A stretch of DNA of 64,000 nt from NCBI GenBank assembly GCA_022447225.1, contig JAKVAZ010000014.1, forward strand, positions 1 through 64,000, given 5' to 3'. Shown piece by piece: positions 46,885 through 58,200 of the stretch. Under the pieces are notes generated by a model. It saw only the letters and a program-made list of their open reading frames with translations, was not told where the DNA came from and ran no database searches. This DNA comes from Fuerstiella sp. GTDB lineage: Bacteria; Planctomycetota; Planctomycetia; Planctomycetales; Planctomycetaceae. Position 1 is the first letter of the stretch. The number at the start of each line of letters is the position of its first letter. A program made the translations under genes and the position numbers.

Positions 46885-47724
46885 TTAGGTCCACAGATGC
46901 ACGCGTTCGTATAGTTCGGCCGGCAGACGTTTTTTTAACGCCCGGGCTGCCGCCTCAACGGCGGTACGTGTACTCAAATGGCTTAGAATAATCAGCTCAT
47001 TCCTGAACCTGTCAGCGCGGTCCATGATGTCGTCCAGATGCATGTGACCGTATTTATGGATCTTTTCTTTACGGTGATCCGGGCGAAAGAATGTCATTTC
47101 TGTAATCAGTACACCTGATTTGTAGACATCCGCGTGACTGTCGAGACCTGCAGGTGACGTATCGCCGGTAAAGCAGACCAGTGGTGTGAGTGACTCGGAT
47201 GTTACTTCGGTTCCTTCCAGTCGGATGTCGCGGATTTCAATACCGCTGAGTCCCTGATATTTCTGTTTCAGTTTCCTGCGGACGTCGTAGACGATGTATC
47301 CGACCGACGGAACGGTGTGTTTTGTTGAGATTACCCGGACCCGGTGCTCACGCGACATTTGGATGACATCTCCCGGGCTGACTCCCACCAGTTCACAGTT
47401 CATACGACCCCGGTCCAGCTTCTGCCATGAAGTCAGCATACGCTGCACGGGTTCAATGACCTGTACCGGCAGGTAGATCGTTGGTGGCTCCATCTTCATC
47501 ATACGTCGTCGGGCGACATATACCGGCAGAGCCGCCAGATGATCCAGATGCGCGTGGGTTACGAAGAATGTGCCGGTTCCCATGAATGCCCACGGACTGG
47601 CTCCCAGTTCGAACCCCAGTTTGAGTTCAGGGATTCGCCAGTAACTTTGCACCGCGGCGCGGGAATAGCCCTCAATCGTCAGTGCCTTGTGGTTCAGTTT
47701 GGAAATCGGAAGGTTATGCAGCAT
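46885..47724 (-). CDS. MBL-fold metallo-hydrolase, RNase Z-like
   Basis: Metallo-beta-lactamase-fold protein of 279 residues. The zinc motif [11 protein letters not shown] is at residues 56-66; [10 protein letters not shown] supplies the bridging Asp and LSHLSTR a later His. An internal segment ([16 protein letters not shown]) recalls the exosite-type insertion of tRNase Z-like proteins, but the overall size and order suggest a related hydrolase rather than canonical RNase Z. The substrate is unknown. The frame is continuous from the ATG at 47724. It is a single gene convergent with the large propeller gene. Confidence 0.85.
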   Translation of the reverse strand: MLHNLPISKLNHKALTIEGYSRAAVQSYWRIPELKLGFELGASPWAFMGTGTFFVTHAHLDHLAALPVYVARRRMMKMEPPTIYLPVQVIEPVQRMLTSWQKLDRGRMNCELVGVSPGDVIQMSREHRVRVISTKHTVPSVGYIVYDVRRKLKQKYQGLSGIEIRDIRLEGTEVTSESLTPLVCFTGDTSPAGLDSHADVYKSGVLITEMTFFRPDHRKEKIHKYGHMHLDDIMDRADRFRNELIILSHLSTRTAVEAAARALKKRLPAELYERVHLWT

Positions 47725-47862
47725 TGATCAGGTAACAATGAAGACAGATCGACTGGCCGGCATTCAGGGACCCCGATTTCCCGCCGCCGGTTCGCTGTTT
47801 ACCGAGCACCAGTGCGGACAGACATCAGCAACGCGATGCAGTATGTTCGATAAAGCAGCTGC

Positions 47863-48642
47863 TCAGCGGGAATCTCTTAATTCGGTTTTGCGCAGATCCC
47901 AGTTCGGGGATTCGGATTCACTGACAAAGTGTCGCAGAAACTGATGAGGGCGAAACCGATTTTTGTAACTCATCGATTCACAATCACGAATGTAATAGCC
48001 CATGTACAGATAATCGCGGTCGGCCGCCCGGCCGATGTCAATTTCGCTCAAAACGGAAAAGGTTCCAGGTCCCTTGCTACGCCAAAGCGGATCGTGGATG
48101 AAATAGACACTGGACTGTACGCGGGCTGTCATGTCCACCAGACCGACGCCGATCAGCTGATCGTCACGCACGTACAAAAATTCACGGGAGAAATCAAAAT
48201 GGCCCTCGACGAATGACTGATAGTAATCGTCAGCACTGGTCTCCTGATAGGGCCAGCCGCGTCGTTTGTGCATGTCGCGATGATAGTTGTTGTACAGACG
48301 AACGTGTTCGTCTGTAACAGACGGAGGCTGTACAATGAGTCGTACGTCAGAGTTTCGGTTTCGACAACGGCGCTGACTTTTGGTCAATTGCACTTCGGAA
48401 AGAATAATTCTGAGACTGCGACATTCCTGACACTTTTGGCAGATCGGGCGAAACAACGAACGTCCGAAACGACGCCATCCTCGCTCCAGCAGTGCTTCAA
48501 GTTGTTCTCCGGAAAGATCTGTGGTCCATCGGTACTCAAACCGGGACAATCTGTCGGGCAGATAGGGGCAGGGTGACTCTGCGCCCTGCATCTGCAGTTC
48601 AGCAGTCAGGTTTCCGTCATGATCATTCATCGTGTGTGTCAT
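47863..48642 (-). CDS. Leucyl/arginyl-tRNA-protein transferase (Bpt-type)
   Basis: Transfers an amino acid from aminoacyl-tRNA to the N-terminus of proteins, creating N-degrons for ClpS/ClpAP degradation. The N-terminal domain has CPYLPDRLSRFEYRW and the cysteine cluster RPICQKCQECRSLRI. The C-terminal domain has YNNYHRDMHKRRGW, the GNAT-like core GVGLVDMTARVQSSVYFIHDP, and the ending MGYYIRDCESMSYKNRFRPHQFL. This matches Bpt/ATE, which typically adds Leu to acidic N-termini. Length (259) is typical. Start ATG 48642 or ATG 48630; neither has a strong ribosome site. No clpS or clpA is in the window. Confidence 0.93.
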   Translation of the reverse strand: MTHTMNDHDGNLTAELQMQGAESPCPYLPDRLSRFEYRWTTDLSGEQLEALLERGWRRFGRSLFRPICQKCQECRSLRIILSEVQLTKSQRRCRNRNSDVRLIVQPPSVTDEHVRLYNNYHRDMHKRRGWPYQETSADDYYQSFVEGHFDFSREFLYVRDDQLIGVGLVDMTARVQSSVYFIHDPLWRSKGPGTFSVLSEIDIGRAADRDYLYMGYYIRDCESMSYKNRFRPHQFLRHFVSESESPNWDLRKTELRDSR

Positions 48643-48957
48643 CAGGTCTGCAGAAGTTGACGCAGCTGACTACCGTAGCGAAGCAGACACGTTGCGGCGA
48701 GCAGAATCTACTCCGAAGATCGCCGGTCGGCAGCTGTATTGTCAGTGTTTGTTCCCGTTACCCTGCTGTGTCTGCTGAAAATGGCTGGTCATTTTTGTGT
48801 CCATTGTCCTGACCATCCGGATTCAAACGAGATATCTTCAGATTGCAGACGTAGACCGAAATGAAGCGGAAACCGCGTTAGTTTGTCTGTTGAAGTGGTG
48901 ATGCACTGATTATTGAGACAACCAGTGATTCACAGTCCGTGCAGCAAGCGGTGCCGG
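48643..48957. other. Intergenic region, bpt to secreted protein
   Basis: No gene or structured RNA was recognised in these 315 bases. The frame 48492-48812 on the plus strand is a shadow of the transferase gene and has no domain. Confidence 0.45.
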
Positions 48958-49962
48958 TCAGTTGCGGACTCTGGGAGACTCATTTTTCTGTGGGGCATCC
49001 TGACTGGTTCTGCTTCCGGGGTCATCCGGAATAGTCACGGTACGACGGACGTCAATCAGAGAGGCGCGAAAGATACGCAGGGCTGAGGCATTTCGCGGCG
49101 TGCGTCCGGAGACCGCCGCGGTGCGGTCGCGGTCGGTCTCATCCCAACGTACAAATGCTGCAAGTTCCTTCCGCCGCTGTGGCAGGACACTGTCCAGTTG
49201 TGAGGCGATCTGTTCGATCCATTCGGGATCGTTCTCGGCGGCCTGAGACATCATGCGGGAATAAAGCGAAATTTCAAAAGCGTTACGGTCCATCATCATG
49301 TTGGTAACCGGTGATATCAAAAGTGCCATTGCTCGTGCCGTGATCGAAGGGAATGACACGAAAACATCCAGCTTTTGTCGAACCTGTGTCTTTCCGTCTG
49401 CGGCAGGTCGGTAGTCATATCTCAGCCACACCAGTCCCGCAGCTGTGATGGGCCGGGGCAGCAGCGGGCTGTTGTACGTTCCGTCGAACAGCAGCAGGCA
49501 CTGCGATTGATCCCGATAAAGGACATCAGCCACTCCGAATGATCCGTCCGGTGCCGTGGCTTCAAACTGCAGGGCCGCTGTCTGCCACATTTGTACTTTG
49601 GAAATTCCCATGACCCGCCAGGTACTCACAGACACGTCCGGATGCTCTACAAGGTAACGATAGATGTCCGGGCGGACTTCGTAGTGTAGTTCGGGCAGTT
49701 GACGATACTGAGCACACTTGTCCAGAACCTCTCGGATACGTATTTGACTGGCCGGAGATATTTGTTTCCAGGGAAGTTGTTTGAGTTTGCTGTCCCTGAG
49801 TCGAGCACTCGATCGCCCTGGTGCAGCAATCTTGATTCCGGCACGGGCCGCCATTTCGGTCATTGGTATCTGCCCGGAGGCGGGAACGCCCCACAGCGCG
49901 CACACAATGACGCTCAACAGACCCGAGAGTCTGTGCGCAGACCGAGTGACCGGCTTCCGCAT
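48958..49962 (-). CDS. Secreted protein of unknown function
   Basis: An exported protein of 334 residues that I do not recognise. Signal peptide from ATG 49962 (RLSGLLSVIVCALWGVPASG), with a GGGGG tract four bases upstream. The mature part has WKQISPASQIRIREVL, a Tyr-rich segment (YEVRPDIYRYLVEHPDVS), a predicted beta region (LQFEATAPDGSFGVADVLYRD) and a helical region (ISLYSRMMSQAAENDPEWIEQI), then a charged, disordered C-terminus. The order strand-strand-helix suggests a small mixed domain. It is probably planctomycete-specific. It stands alone between bpt and the MFS gene. Confidence 0.72.
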   Translation of the reverse strand: MRKPVTRSAHRLSGLLSVIVCALWGVPASGQIPMTEMAARAGIKIAAPGRSSARLRDSKLKQLPWKQISPASQIRIREVLDKCAQYRQLPELHYEVRPDIYRYLVEHPDVSVSTWRVMGISKVQMWQTAALQFEATAPDGSFGVADVLYRDQSQCLLLFDGTYNSPLLPRPITAAGLVWLRYDYRPAADGKTQVRQKLDVFVSFPSITARAMALLISPVTNMMMDRNAFEISLYSRMMSQAAENDPEWIEQIASQLDSVLPQRRKELAAFVRWDETDRDRTAAVSGRTPRNASALRIFRASLIDVRRTVTIPDDPGSRTSQDAPQKNESPRVRN

Positions 49963-50409
49963 GGCGCCCCCAAAACAATGATATCAGCACCGGACTCATC
50001 AGCCGCCCCCGACGATGGTTCGATGCGAAAAATCAGCCTGCAGAATCGAAGCCCCCCTCCGATTCCCGTGTCCTTTCAATGCTCCGAATGCAGGAAAAAT
50101 GGATGCGGAACATCTCCTTGCATTAGTTCGGCGATTCGCTGTCGAATCCCTCAGACGAATGTCCGGATTACGAAGAGTTTTCGGTGACCAGTCTCCGGCA
50201 ATTTCTGCCGAATGTTTCAATAGTCGCTGTAATCAGACCGCCTCAGTACTTCTGACCTGCACTTGCCTGCTTCGGCCTCACAAATGAAGCCCGGTGCCTG
50301 CCCGGTTCTGTCAACCGGGTGCAGATATTGAGGTTGATGTCGCCACACATCTTTTCGTGTGGATACGTCCCGAAACTCCGGACCGAGACTGCCCTGTAGC
50401 TGTGTGTGA
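49963..50409. other. Intergenic region with hairpin
   Basis: No assured gene. A 7-bp hairpin CCCGGTT-CTGTC-AACCGGG at 50301-50319 lies about 90 bases past the MFS stop on the minus strand. It has no T-run, so termination is not certain. Short frames on both strands show no domain. Confidence 0.45.
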
Positions 50410-51735
50410 TTACTGGCGGCGACGTGGCGGGGTCGCTGTCCATACAACGAGTGCAGCCACGAGCGGCAGGACCAGCAGTCCGTAAAGTGCAGGTGTGTAG
50501 GTGCTTAAGGTGTCGATCGAATAGGCCAGTGGCAGAGGACCAATCGCTGATCCCAGAATCATGACCGCCCACGCAACACCACGAACCTCTCCCTGGTGAG
50601 CCCGACCATAGTAGTTGACCCAGACGACATTTCCCGCGCTGCGAATAATACTGCTGTGAAATCCCATTAACAGAGCATAGACGAGTGCCATCCACATCAC
50701 TGGCAGGTTGATGGCCAGCAGCGTGGCAGCAGCCAGTGTAAGCATTGATGTGGCCAGCAAATACCGGCTGGCGACCCGGTCGGTCACATATCCGGCCGGG
50801 AACGTCATCACTGTGGCGAACAGGGCCTGCACGCTGATTAATCCCAGCGCTTCACGTGATGACAGACCATGTTCTCCAAACAATGCCACCTGATGAAAAA
50901 TCAGGCCGGTGCCCACGATACCGGATGTTACTGGTACGCTCAGCAGCTTCCAGAAAGTCGGATTTCGAACAGCTTCAACTGCTGTCCAGGATTGTTCCAG
51001 CGGAGTGATTTGTGGTTTACCGGTGTTTGAATTGCCGACATCGCGCGTCGCCGGTTCCTCACTGTAGTCCGGCCTGATGCCGTCAGGATGCAGACCCAGG
51101 TCTTCCGGTCGGTCTCGAATGAACAGAATTCCCGGCAGTACGAGTGATATGGTCACGATAACTGCCAGAACAACCCACGTGGATTCCCATCCATATGACT
51201 GTATCAGGAAGTCGTTGACTATCGGAATGGTCATGACCGAAAGGCCGCCACCCAGTCCTGCAATCGCAGTGGCCATCCCGCGTTTGCGTTCAAACCATTC
51301 ACCAACCAGCCACACCGACACCAGGACCAGAGCCCCCTGTCCCAGTGTTCGCACAAAACTAAACCCCAGGAACAGGCCACTCAGTGACTGTATTCGCGAC
51401 ATCTGAAAGCAGGCAACTCCCAGTCCGGCAGCGACCAGCGGCAACATCACGCGTGCGCCAAATCGATCGATCAACCTGCCGAAAATCGGCAGCAGAGCAG
51501 CACCAACCAGGGTGGCGAATCCATAGGCCAGAGAAAAATCCGTTTCCGTAATTTTCAGGGTGGCACGCATGGGATCTTTGAGCGCTGCCACAGAATGCGA
51601 CTGACCAGGAGCGGACATGAACTGTCCGGCGGCCGCAAAGCCAAGCATCGTCCAGCCGGGAAAATATCGACGCCCTAATCCTGCTTCGCCGGTGACAGTA
51701 CAGGGATCAGCCGAAGACGACATTTGGACAGGCAT
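50410..51735 (-). CDS. MFS transporter
   Basis: Major facilitator superfamily permease of 441 residues with about 12 hydrophobic helices, starting FPGWTMLGFAAAGQFMSAPG. The loop 2-3 motif is GRLIDRFGARVMLP, and helix 5 has AIAGLGGGLSV. A central hydrophilic loop (RPEDLGLHPDGIRPDY) separates the halves; such an RPEDLGL element is common in the oxalate/monocarboxylate-type subfamily. The solute is unknown. ATG 51735 overlaps a short hairpin (CAGGA-TATTT-TCCTG, 51751-51737) that contains the AGGA ribosome site. ATG 51723 is an alternative start. Confidence 0.9.
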   Translation of the reverse strand: MPVQMSSSADPCTVTGEAGLGRRYFPGWTMLGFAAAGQFMSAPGQSHSVAALKDPMRATLKITETDFSLAYGFATLVGAALLPIFGRLIDRFGARVMLPLVAAGLGVACFQMSRIQSLSGLFLGFSFVRTLGQGALVLVSVWLVGEWFERKRGMATAIAGLGGGLSVMTIPIVNDFLIQSYGWESTWVVLAVIVTISLVLPGILFIRDRPEDLGLHPDGIRPDYSEEPATRDVGNSNTGKPQITPLEQSWTAVEAVRNPTFWKLLSVPVTSGIVGTGLIFHQVALFGEHGLSSREALGLISVQALFATVMTFPAGYVTDRVASRYLLATSMLTLAAATLLAINLPVMWMALVYALLMGFHSSIIRSAGNVVWVNYYGRAHQGEVRGVAWAVMILGSAIGPLPLAYSIDTLSTYTPALYGLLVLPLVAALVVWTATPPRRRQ

Positions 51736-52213
51736 TCAGGAAAATATCCTGGTTTGGCGATACGTTGATGATGCGTAACACAGAAAGGAAGAGGTGAGAA
51801 ACAATGGAATACACCAAATAAGCGGCCAGATACCAGGCCTGTCTGAGCGGAGGGCCATAATTCCTCCAGCTGGAAGGAATTCCTGGCACTGAGGTTGTTT
51901 GGATCCGTTCACTGGGATTGCCATTGACGTGATGGTGACGCTCAAACGCTTCCTGTGATATTCCGACGAACCATTGGAATCCGGTCCGGCTGCAGGCAGA
52001 GAAATCCGACACACTACTCTGGTCACTCTACGACTCTATAATCCGTCCGTCTTTGGCTGACGGTTGGTCTGACCATCCCGGCTGGCATGGAGTGTGAGAT
52101 CCTGATTTCACTGGTAACGCAGGAACAGGGCCCCGTCTCTGAGCCCCGGGAAAAATTTCATCGACCGCTCGTTCCTTTTTCAAAATCATTCACAGATAGT
52201 TTCCCCGCCTGCC
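51736..52213. other. Divergent region, MFS / uvrA
   Basis: 478 bases with no assured gene. The minus-strand frames 51707-52012 and 51736-52026 have no domain. It must hold the uvrA promoter; a LexA-type operator was looked for but nothing convincing was seen. Confidence 0.45.
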
Positions 52214-55200
52214 ATGTCAGATACTGAAATCGTCATTCGCGGGGCTCGTGAACATAATCTGCGAAATGTTAGTCTGTCTCTGCCCCGCAATCAGCTGATA
52301 GTGATGAGTGGTGTCAGCGGATCGGGTAAGAGTTCCCTGGCCTTCGACACGCTTTATGCCGAAGGTCAGCGCCGTTATGTCGAAAGTCTCTCCACATACG
52401 CGAGGCAGTTTCTGGGCCAGCTTCCTAAGCCAAACGTTGATTCAATTAGTGGTCTGGCCCCGTCAATTTCAATTCAGCAAAAGTCAACCAGTCGCAATCC
52501 CCGCAGCACCGTTGGCACCATTACGGAGATTTTCGACTATTTGAGAGTGCTGTTTGCCAGAGTCGGTCAGGGTTACTGCTACGTTTCCGGAAAACCCATC
52601 CAGGCGCAGTCAACCGATCAAATCATTGACAGCATCAACGGTCAGCCTGAAGGAACTCGCTATTCCATCCTTGCACCGATCGTGCAGAATCAAAAGGGCG
52701 AATTCAAGGACCTGTTTGAGGATCTGCTCAAGCGAGGTTTCCTGCGTGCACGTGTTAACGGTGATGTTGTTTCGCTCAGTGATAATCTGCGACTCAAACG
52801 ACATCACAAACATACCATCGAAGTTGTCGTCGATCGTCTGGTTGCCGGGCCGGGGCGTCGGGCTCGTCTGGCTGAGGCTGTGGAACAGGCTCTCAGACTG
52901 GCTGATGGACGGCTTATCTGTTCAACCTCAACGGTTCCCGCTACTTCCCCCGCCGGAGGTGAAGGGGCCAGGCCGCAGGATGTGGCGCCCGCAGACGTAG
53001 CCTTATCCGTCGCTCCCTCAACGCAGCGGACTCTGAAGACTTCGCCGCACAGAAATAAAGACAGCAGCCTCGACAAACTCTACAGCGCTCAATACTCCTG
53101 CCCTGAAAGCGGCATGAGTTATGAGCCTCCGTCACCGCAACTGTTCAGCTTCAACAGTCCTGTCGGGATGTGTTCCGACTGCAACGGTCTGGGAATGCGT
53201 CATGGATTTGCTGCCGACACCATAGTTGTTGACGAAAACAAGTCGATTCGCAACGGAGCTTTGCTGCTGTTGCCCTCGCTGCGCAAAATGGGCCGCTGGC
53301 CTCGGCACATTCTCAAAGGAGCTGCTGAGGCGATCGAGAAGATCGTTGGTATGGAGGCAGAATCGCTGCTTAAAGCCAGATGGTGTGACATTCCCCGTGA
53401 AGCGCAGCGCCTGTGGCTGGATGGAACCGGCGATCGACAGATCACGTTCAGGTTCGGACATCGAGGCGGCTCGTACAGGCACGGAGGTATATGGGAGGGC
53501 TGGACGAATCGACTGCTCAGCGACTACCGCTCCTCACGGAATCCGATGCGCCGTCGGCAGATCGAAAAACATCTGGAAATTGTTCTGTGTCCCGCCTGCG
53601 AAGGCGAACGCCTCAATCGTCAGGCCCGCAATGTTCGTATAAAAACGAAGAGCCGACGATTTGGAAAAAATGGAGCCGCCGTAAAAGAGCTAAGTCTTCC
53701 GCAGGTTTGTGCGCTGACGATTGCTGAGGCGGCTGAGTTTTTTGGTTCACTTGATCTGGACAGGACTCAGCAATTCATCGCTGAAGAAGCACTTAAGGAA
53801 ATTCGCGGTCGACTTGGATTTCTGCTGCAGTGCGGTCTGCATTATCTGACGCTTCACCGATCGGCTCCCACACTTTCGGGGGGGGAATCACAACGGATTC
53901 GTCTGGCGGGTCAGATCGGCTGCGGACTGGTTGGTGTCGTGTACATCCTTGACGAACCGTCGATTGGGTTGCATCCCCGTGACAACAGCATGCTGCTGAA
54001 AAGTCTGCAACACCTGCGCGATCAGGGTAATACGGTGATTGTGGTGGAGCACGATGAAGACACCATGCGTGCGGCCGACCATATTGTTGACTTTGGACCG
54101 GGACCTGGCATCCGGGGAGGTGAGGTTGTTACCAGCGGGGCGTTCGCCGATCTGCTCAACAGCAAAAACAGCGTCACCGGACAGTATCTGAGCGGAAAAT
54201 TGTCAATTGCTGTGCCCGACCCGCGTCGGAACGGCACGGATGCAGCCATCGTGGTGAAGAACGCCCGACACAACAATCTCAGGGGCGTCGATGTTAAAAT
54301 TCCTCTGCAGCGGTTCGTTTGCGTCACTGGTGTCAGTGGCAGCGGAAAGAGTTCTCTGATTAGTGATGTACTGTGGCAGGTTCTGAATCGGGACGTGAAT
54401 AACGGCAGTGGCGATCCCGGTTGCCATGACACCGTGACCGGTCTTGAACACATCGATAAGGCCATCGATATCGATCAATCACCCATCGGTCGCACACCCC
54501 GGTCGAATCCCGCCACTTACGTCAAGGTCTTTGACGAGATTCGCAAACTATTTACTCAGCTGCCGCAGTCGAAAATGCGGGGCTACAAACCCGGACGATT
54601 CAGTTTTAACGTGGCCGGAGGTCGCTGTGAGGCGTGTGAAGGGCATGGAGCTACCAAACTGGAAATGGACTTCCTTGCGGATATCTGGGTTCCCTGTGAC
54701 GTTTGTGAAGGACGCCGATTCAGTCACGAAACACTTGATGTAAGCTACAAAGGCCACAGTATTGCTGATGTGCTGAAGATGGAGATCCGGGATGCGGCCG
54801 GGGTCTTTGAAAATGTCCCGAAAATAAAACGTCTGCTGCAGACACTGGCAGACGTTGGTCTTGACTACATGCAGCTGGGGCAGCCCTCACCCACGCTCAG
54901 CGGCGGAGAGGCTCAGCGGATCAAACTGGCTCGCGAGCTTGGCAAACGTTCGACGGGCAGGACGCTTTACGTTCTGGATGAACCCACAACCGGACTGCAT
55001 TTCGCTGATGTCCATAAGCTGCTGGAAGTGCTGCACGGCTTCGTCGAAGCCGGCAACACTGTGATTGTGATCGAACATAACCTGGATGTGGTCAAGACAG
55101 CCGACTGGGTGATTGACATGGGGCCGGAAGGTGGAGCCGGCGGCGGAACGGTTGTTTGCGAAGGCCCGCCGGAAACAATTGCACGGTGCCGAACGTCTCA

Positions 55201-58200
55201 TACGGGAAACGCTTTGCGATCGGTCCTGCCAGGCATGAAGCCACGAACCTCAGACGGTAAAAAGTCGTCCGGTGCCCGGCCGACTGATCCGTTTGTATTG
55301 TCCCGGCGTATCGAAATTCGAGGAGCCGCCCAGCATAATCTGCAGCAGATCAGCCTGGAGGTCCCGCGTGGTGAAATGAGTGTGTTTTGCGGTCCAAGTG
55401 GAAGTGGCAAAACATCGCTGGCGATGGACACGCTCTATGCCGAAGGCCAGCGGAGATACGTGGAGAGTCTGTCGGCGTATGCACGTCAGTTTCTGGGTCA
55501 GATGCCAAGACCCCGGGTTGACAGTATCCAGGGGCTCAGTCCGGCCATTGCTATTGAACAAAAAACGGTTGGTTCAACTCCGCGTTCGACCGTGGGGACG
55601 GTCACTGAAGTTTATGACTACCTGAGAGTGTTGTTTGCGCGTCTCGGGAATGTGCATTGTCCGTCCTGTGGCAGACAGGCGGAACAACAAACGACTGACG
55701 AAATCGTTGACGCGATCCTGAAATTTCCTGCCAGGACACGGATGCTGATACTGGCTCCGTATGAAGTCGATCGTCAGATTCCTTATGAATCGGCCTTCGA
55801 ACGCCTGCGTTCCATCGGTTTTGCGCGGGTCCGAATTGACGGGACAACGTACTCACTGGACGACACACCAGAGCTCAGTCATCGTCGATCCCACGAAGTT
55901 GAAGTGGTGGTGGATCGTATTTCCGTCGAGAAAAAATCACGAGGGCGGATTACCGATTCCGTTGAAGCGGCGCTGGACCTGGGTAAAGGAGTGATCTCCG
56001 TTGCCGTGGCTGAGCCTGATGTGGACGAAGTCGACTGGGACACGCATCTTTACAGTCTTCATCTTTCCTGCTTCGACTGTGGTTACTCTTACGATCGTCC
56101 ATCACCTCAGCAGTTTTCGTTCAACAGTCCGCTGGGCTGGTGCTGGTCCTGCGAAGGGATGGGCACTGAATACGGAGCCAATCAGTCTCTGCTGATCACC
56201 AGTCCCGAAAGCAGCCTGCTGCACGGAGCGATCGGTGCGTGGCCGGATCCGCAGCAGAATCCGACCTTCCTGGCGCTGCTGAACGGGATTGCCGAAGAAT
56301 TCAGCATCCCGACTGATCAGCCCTGGTATCTGCTCACACCGGAACAGCAGCGAATCATTCTTAATGGTCAGGAGAATCGCTGGATCAGTGTGAAATCGGG
56401 GAACACGTCCTTTTCGGTGCGTTATCGCGGCATCTATCCCACGATAGAACTGGCCGGCCGCCTTTCTCATTCTTATCGCCGGTCTCTCATGGAAATGGCA
56501 GGAGAAAAGGACTGCAGCGTTTGCAATGGAACTCGACTGAATGAAACGGCAGCCGCTGTAAGACTCAGGAAGATCACGTTGCCGCAGTTGACGCGTATGC
56601 CGCTGACTAAGTCACTGGAGTTTCTCAGGAAGCTGCGACTGAACCGGGCTCAAAAACAGATTGCCGGTGACCTGTTGTCTGAAGCCGTGCATCGACTGAC
56701 GTTCCTCGTTGATATCGGTCTGGATTATCTGACGCTGGACCGGTCCATGCCGACCCTGTCCGGTGGAGAATCGCAGCGTATTCGTCTGGCAGGCCAGGTC
56801 GGTCGATCACTTACGGGGGTGTTGTATGTGCTGGATGAACCAACCATTGGACTGCATCCCCGGGACAACGGCCGGCTGCTGGATGCGCTCAGACGTCTGC
56901 GGGATCTCGGTAACACTGTGCTGTTGGTAGAGCACGACCGTGAGGTACTCAAGTCGGCAGACCGTTTATTCGATTTCGGTCCTGGTGCCGGCCGACTGGG
57001 CGGTCGCGTTGTCGCAGACGGTACGCCCAAACAACTTAGTCGTCAGTTCAGAAGGTCACTGACCGGTGGCTATCTCAGCGGCAAACAAGGCATTCCGGTC
57101 CCTGAAAATCGTCGCATCTCTTCAACAGCTGCCAGGCACCTGCTGAGTTGCGTAAACAGTCCGAGTCCTGAAAAATTATCCGACGATTCCGATATGACCG
57201 GTCGCCGGACAAAAAGAAATGCACGGGAACACGCCCAGGAGGTATCAGGTTCTGATCCTCACCCGGCCCTGATCCTTCAGGGGGCCTCCCAGCACAACCT
57301 GCACAACGTTGACCTTTGTCTCCCGCTGGGAACACTCACCTGTATCACCGGAGTCAGCGGGAGTGGCAAAAGTTCACTGGTGATGAACACACTGTCCAGA
57401 GCTGTTGCCAGAAAACTCAACCTGACCAGCGACGCTCCGGGACCCTACCGGGACCTGCTGGGCATCGAACATCTGTCCAAGATCTCAATCGTTGATCAAA
57501 ACCCGATCGGTACGACACCCGCATCCAATCCGGCTACGTACACGGGTGTGTTTGATCATATCCGCGAGCTGTTTTGTCGGATGCCGGAAGCCAGAGTTCG
57601 AGGCTATCGGCCCGGTCGTTTCAGTTTCAATCGGTCCGGGGGGCGCTGTGACGACTGTGAAGGCATGGGGCAGCAAAAAATTGAAATGCATTTTTTGCCG
57701 GATGTGTGGGTTGAATGCACAACCTGTCGCGGCAAACGGTACAACGGCGAAACGCTGACCGTGAAATTCAACGGGTATTCCATCGCCGATGTCCTGGAGA
57801 TGCCTGTTCAGACGGCACTGGACGTGTTTTCCAGTGTGCCGAAGATCCGGGCTCCACTGGCGACATTGAACGCAATCGGTTTGGGATATGTCACACTCGG
57901 GCAGTCAGCCCCGACTTTGAGCGGAGGTGAAGCTCAACGTATCAAACTGGCGTCTGAGTTGTCACGACCGAACGCGGGTCGCACGCTGTATGTACTGGAC
58001 GAACCGACGACCGGTCTGCATTTCGATGATATTGCGAAGCTTTTGAGTGTGCTCAACAGTCTCGTCGAACAGGGCAACACGGTGGTTGTGATTGAACATA
58101 ATCTGGACGTTATCAAGACGGCCGACTGGATTGTGGATATTGGACCGGAAGCAGGAGCCGGTGGCGGTCGCATCGTGACGGCAGGTACGCCCGAAGACGT

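Noticed and set aside
49999-50287. Short frames on both strands between the secreted protein and MFS genes
   Set aside because: No domain, no ribosome site, and frames of similar length on both strands.
51736-52213. SOS operator upstream of uvrA
   Set aside because: No inverted repeat of a known LexA-box type could be found by eye.
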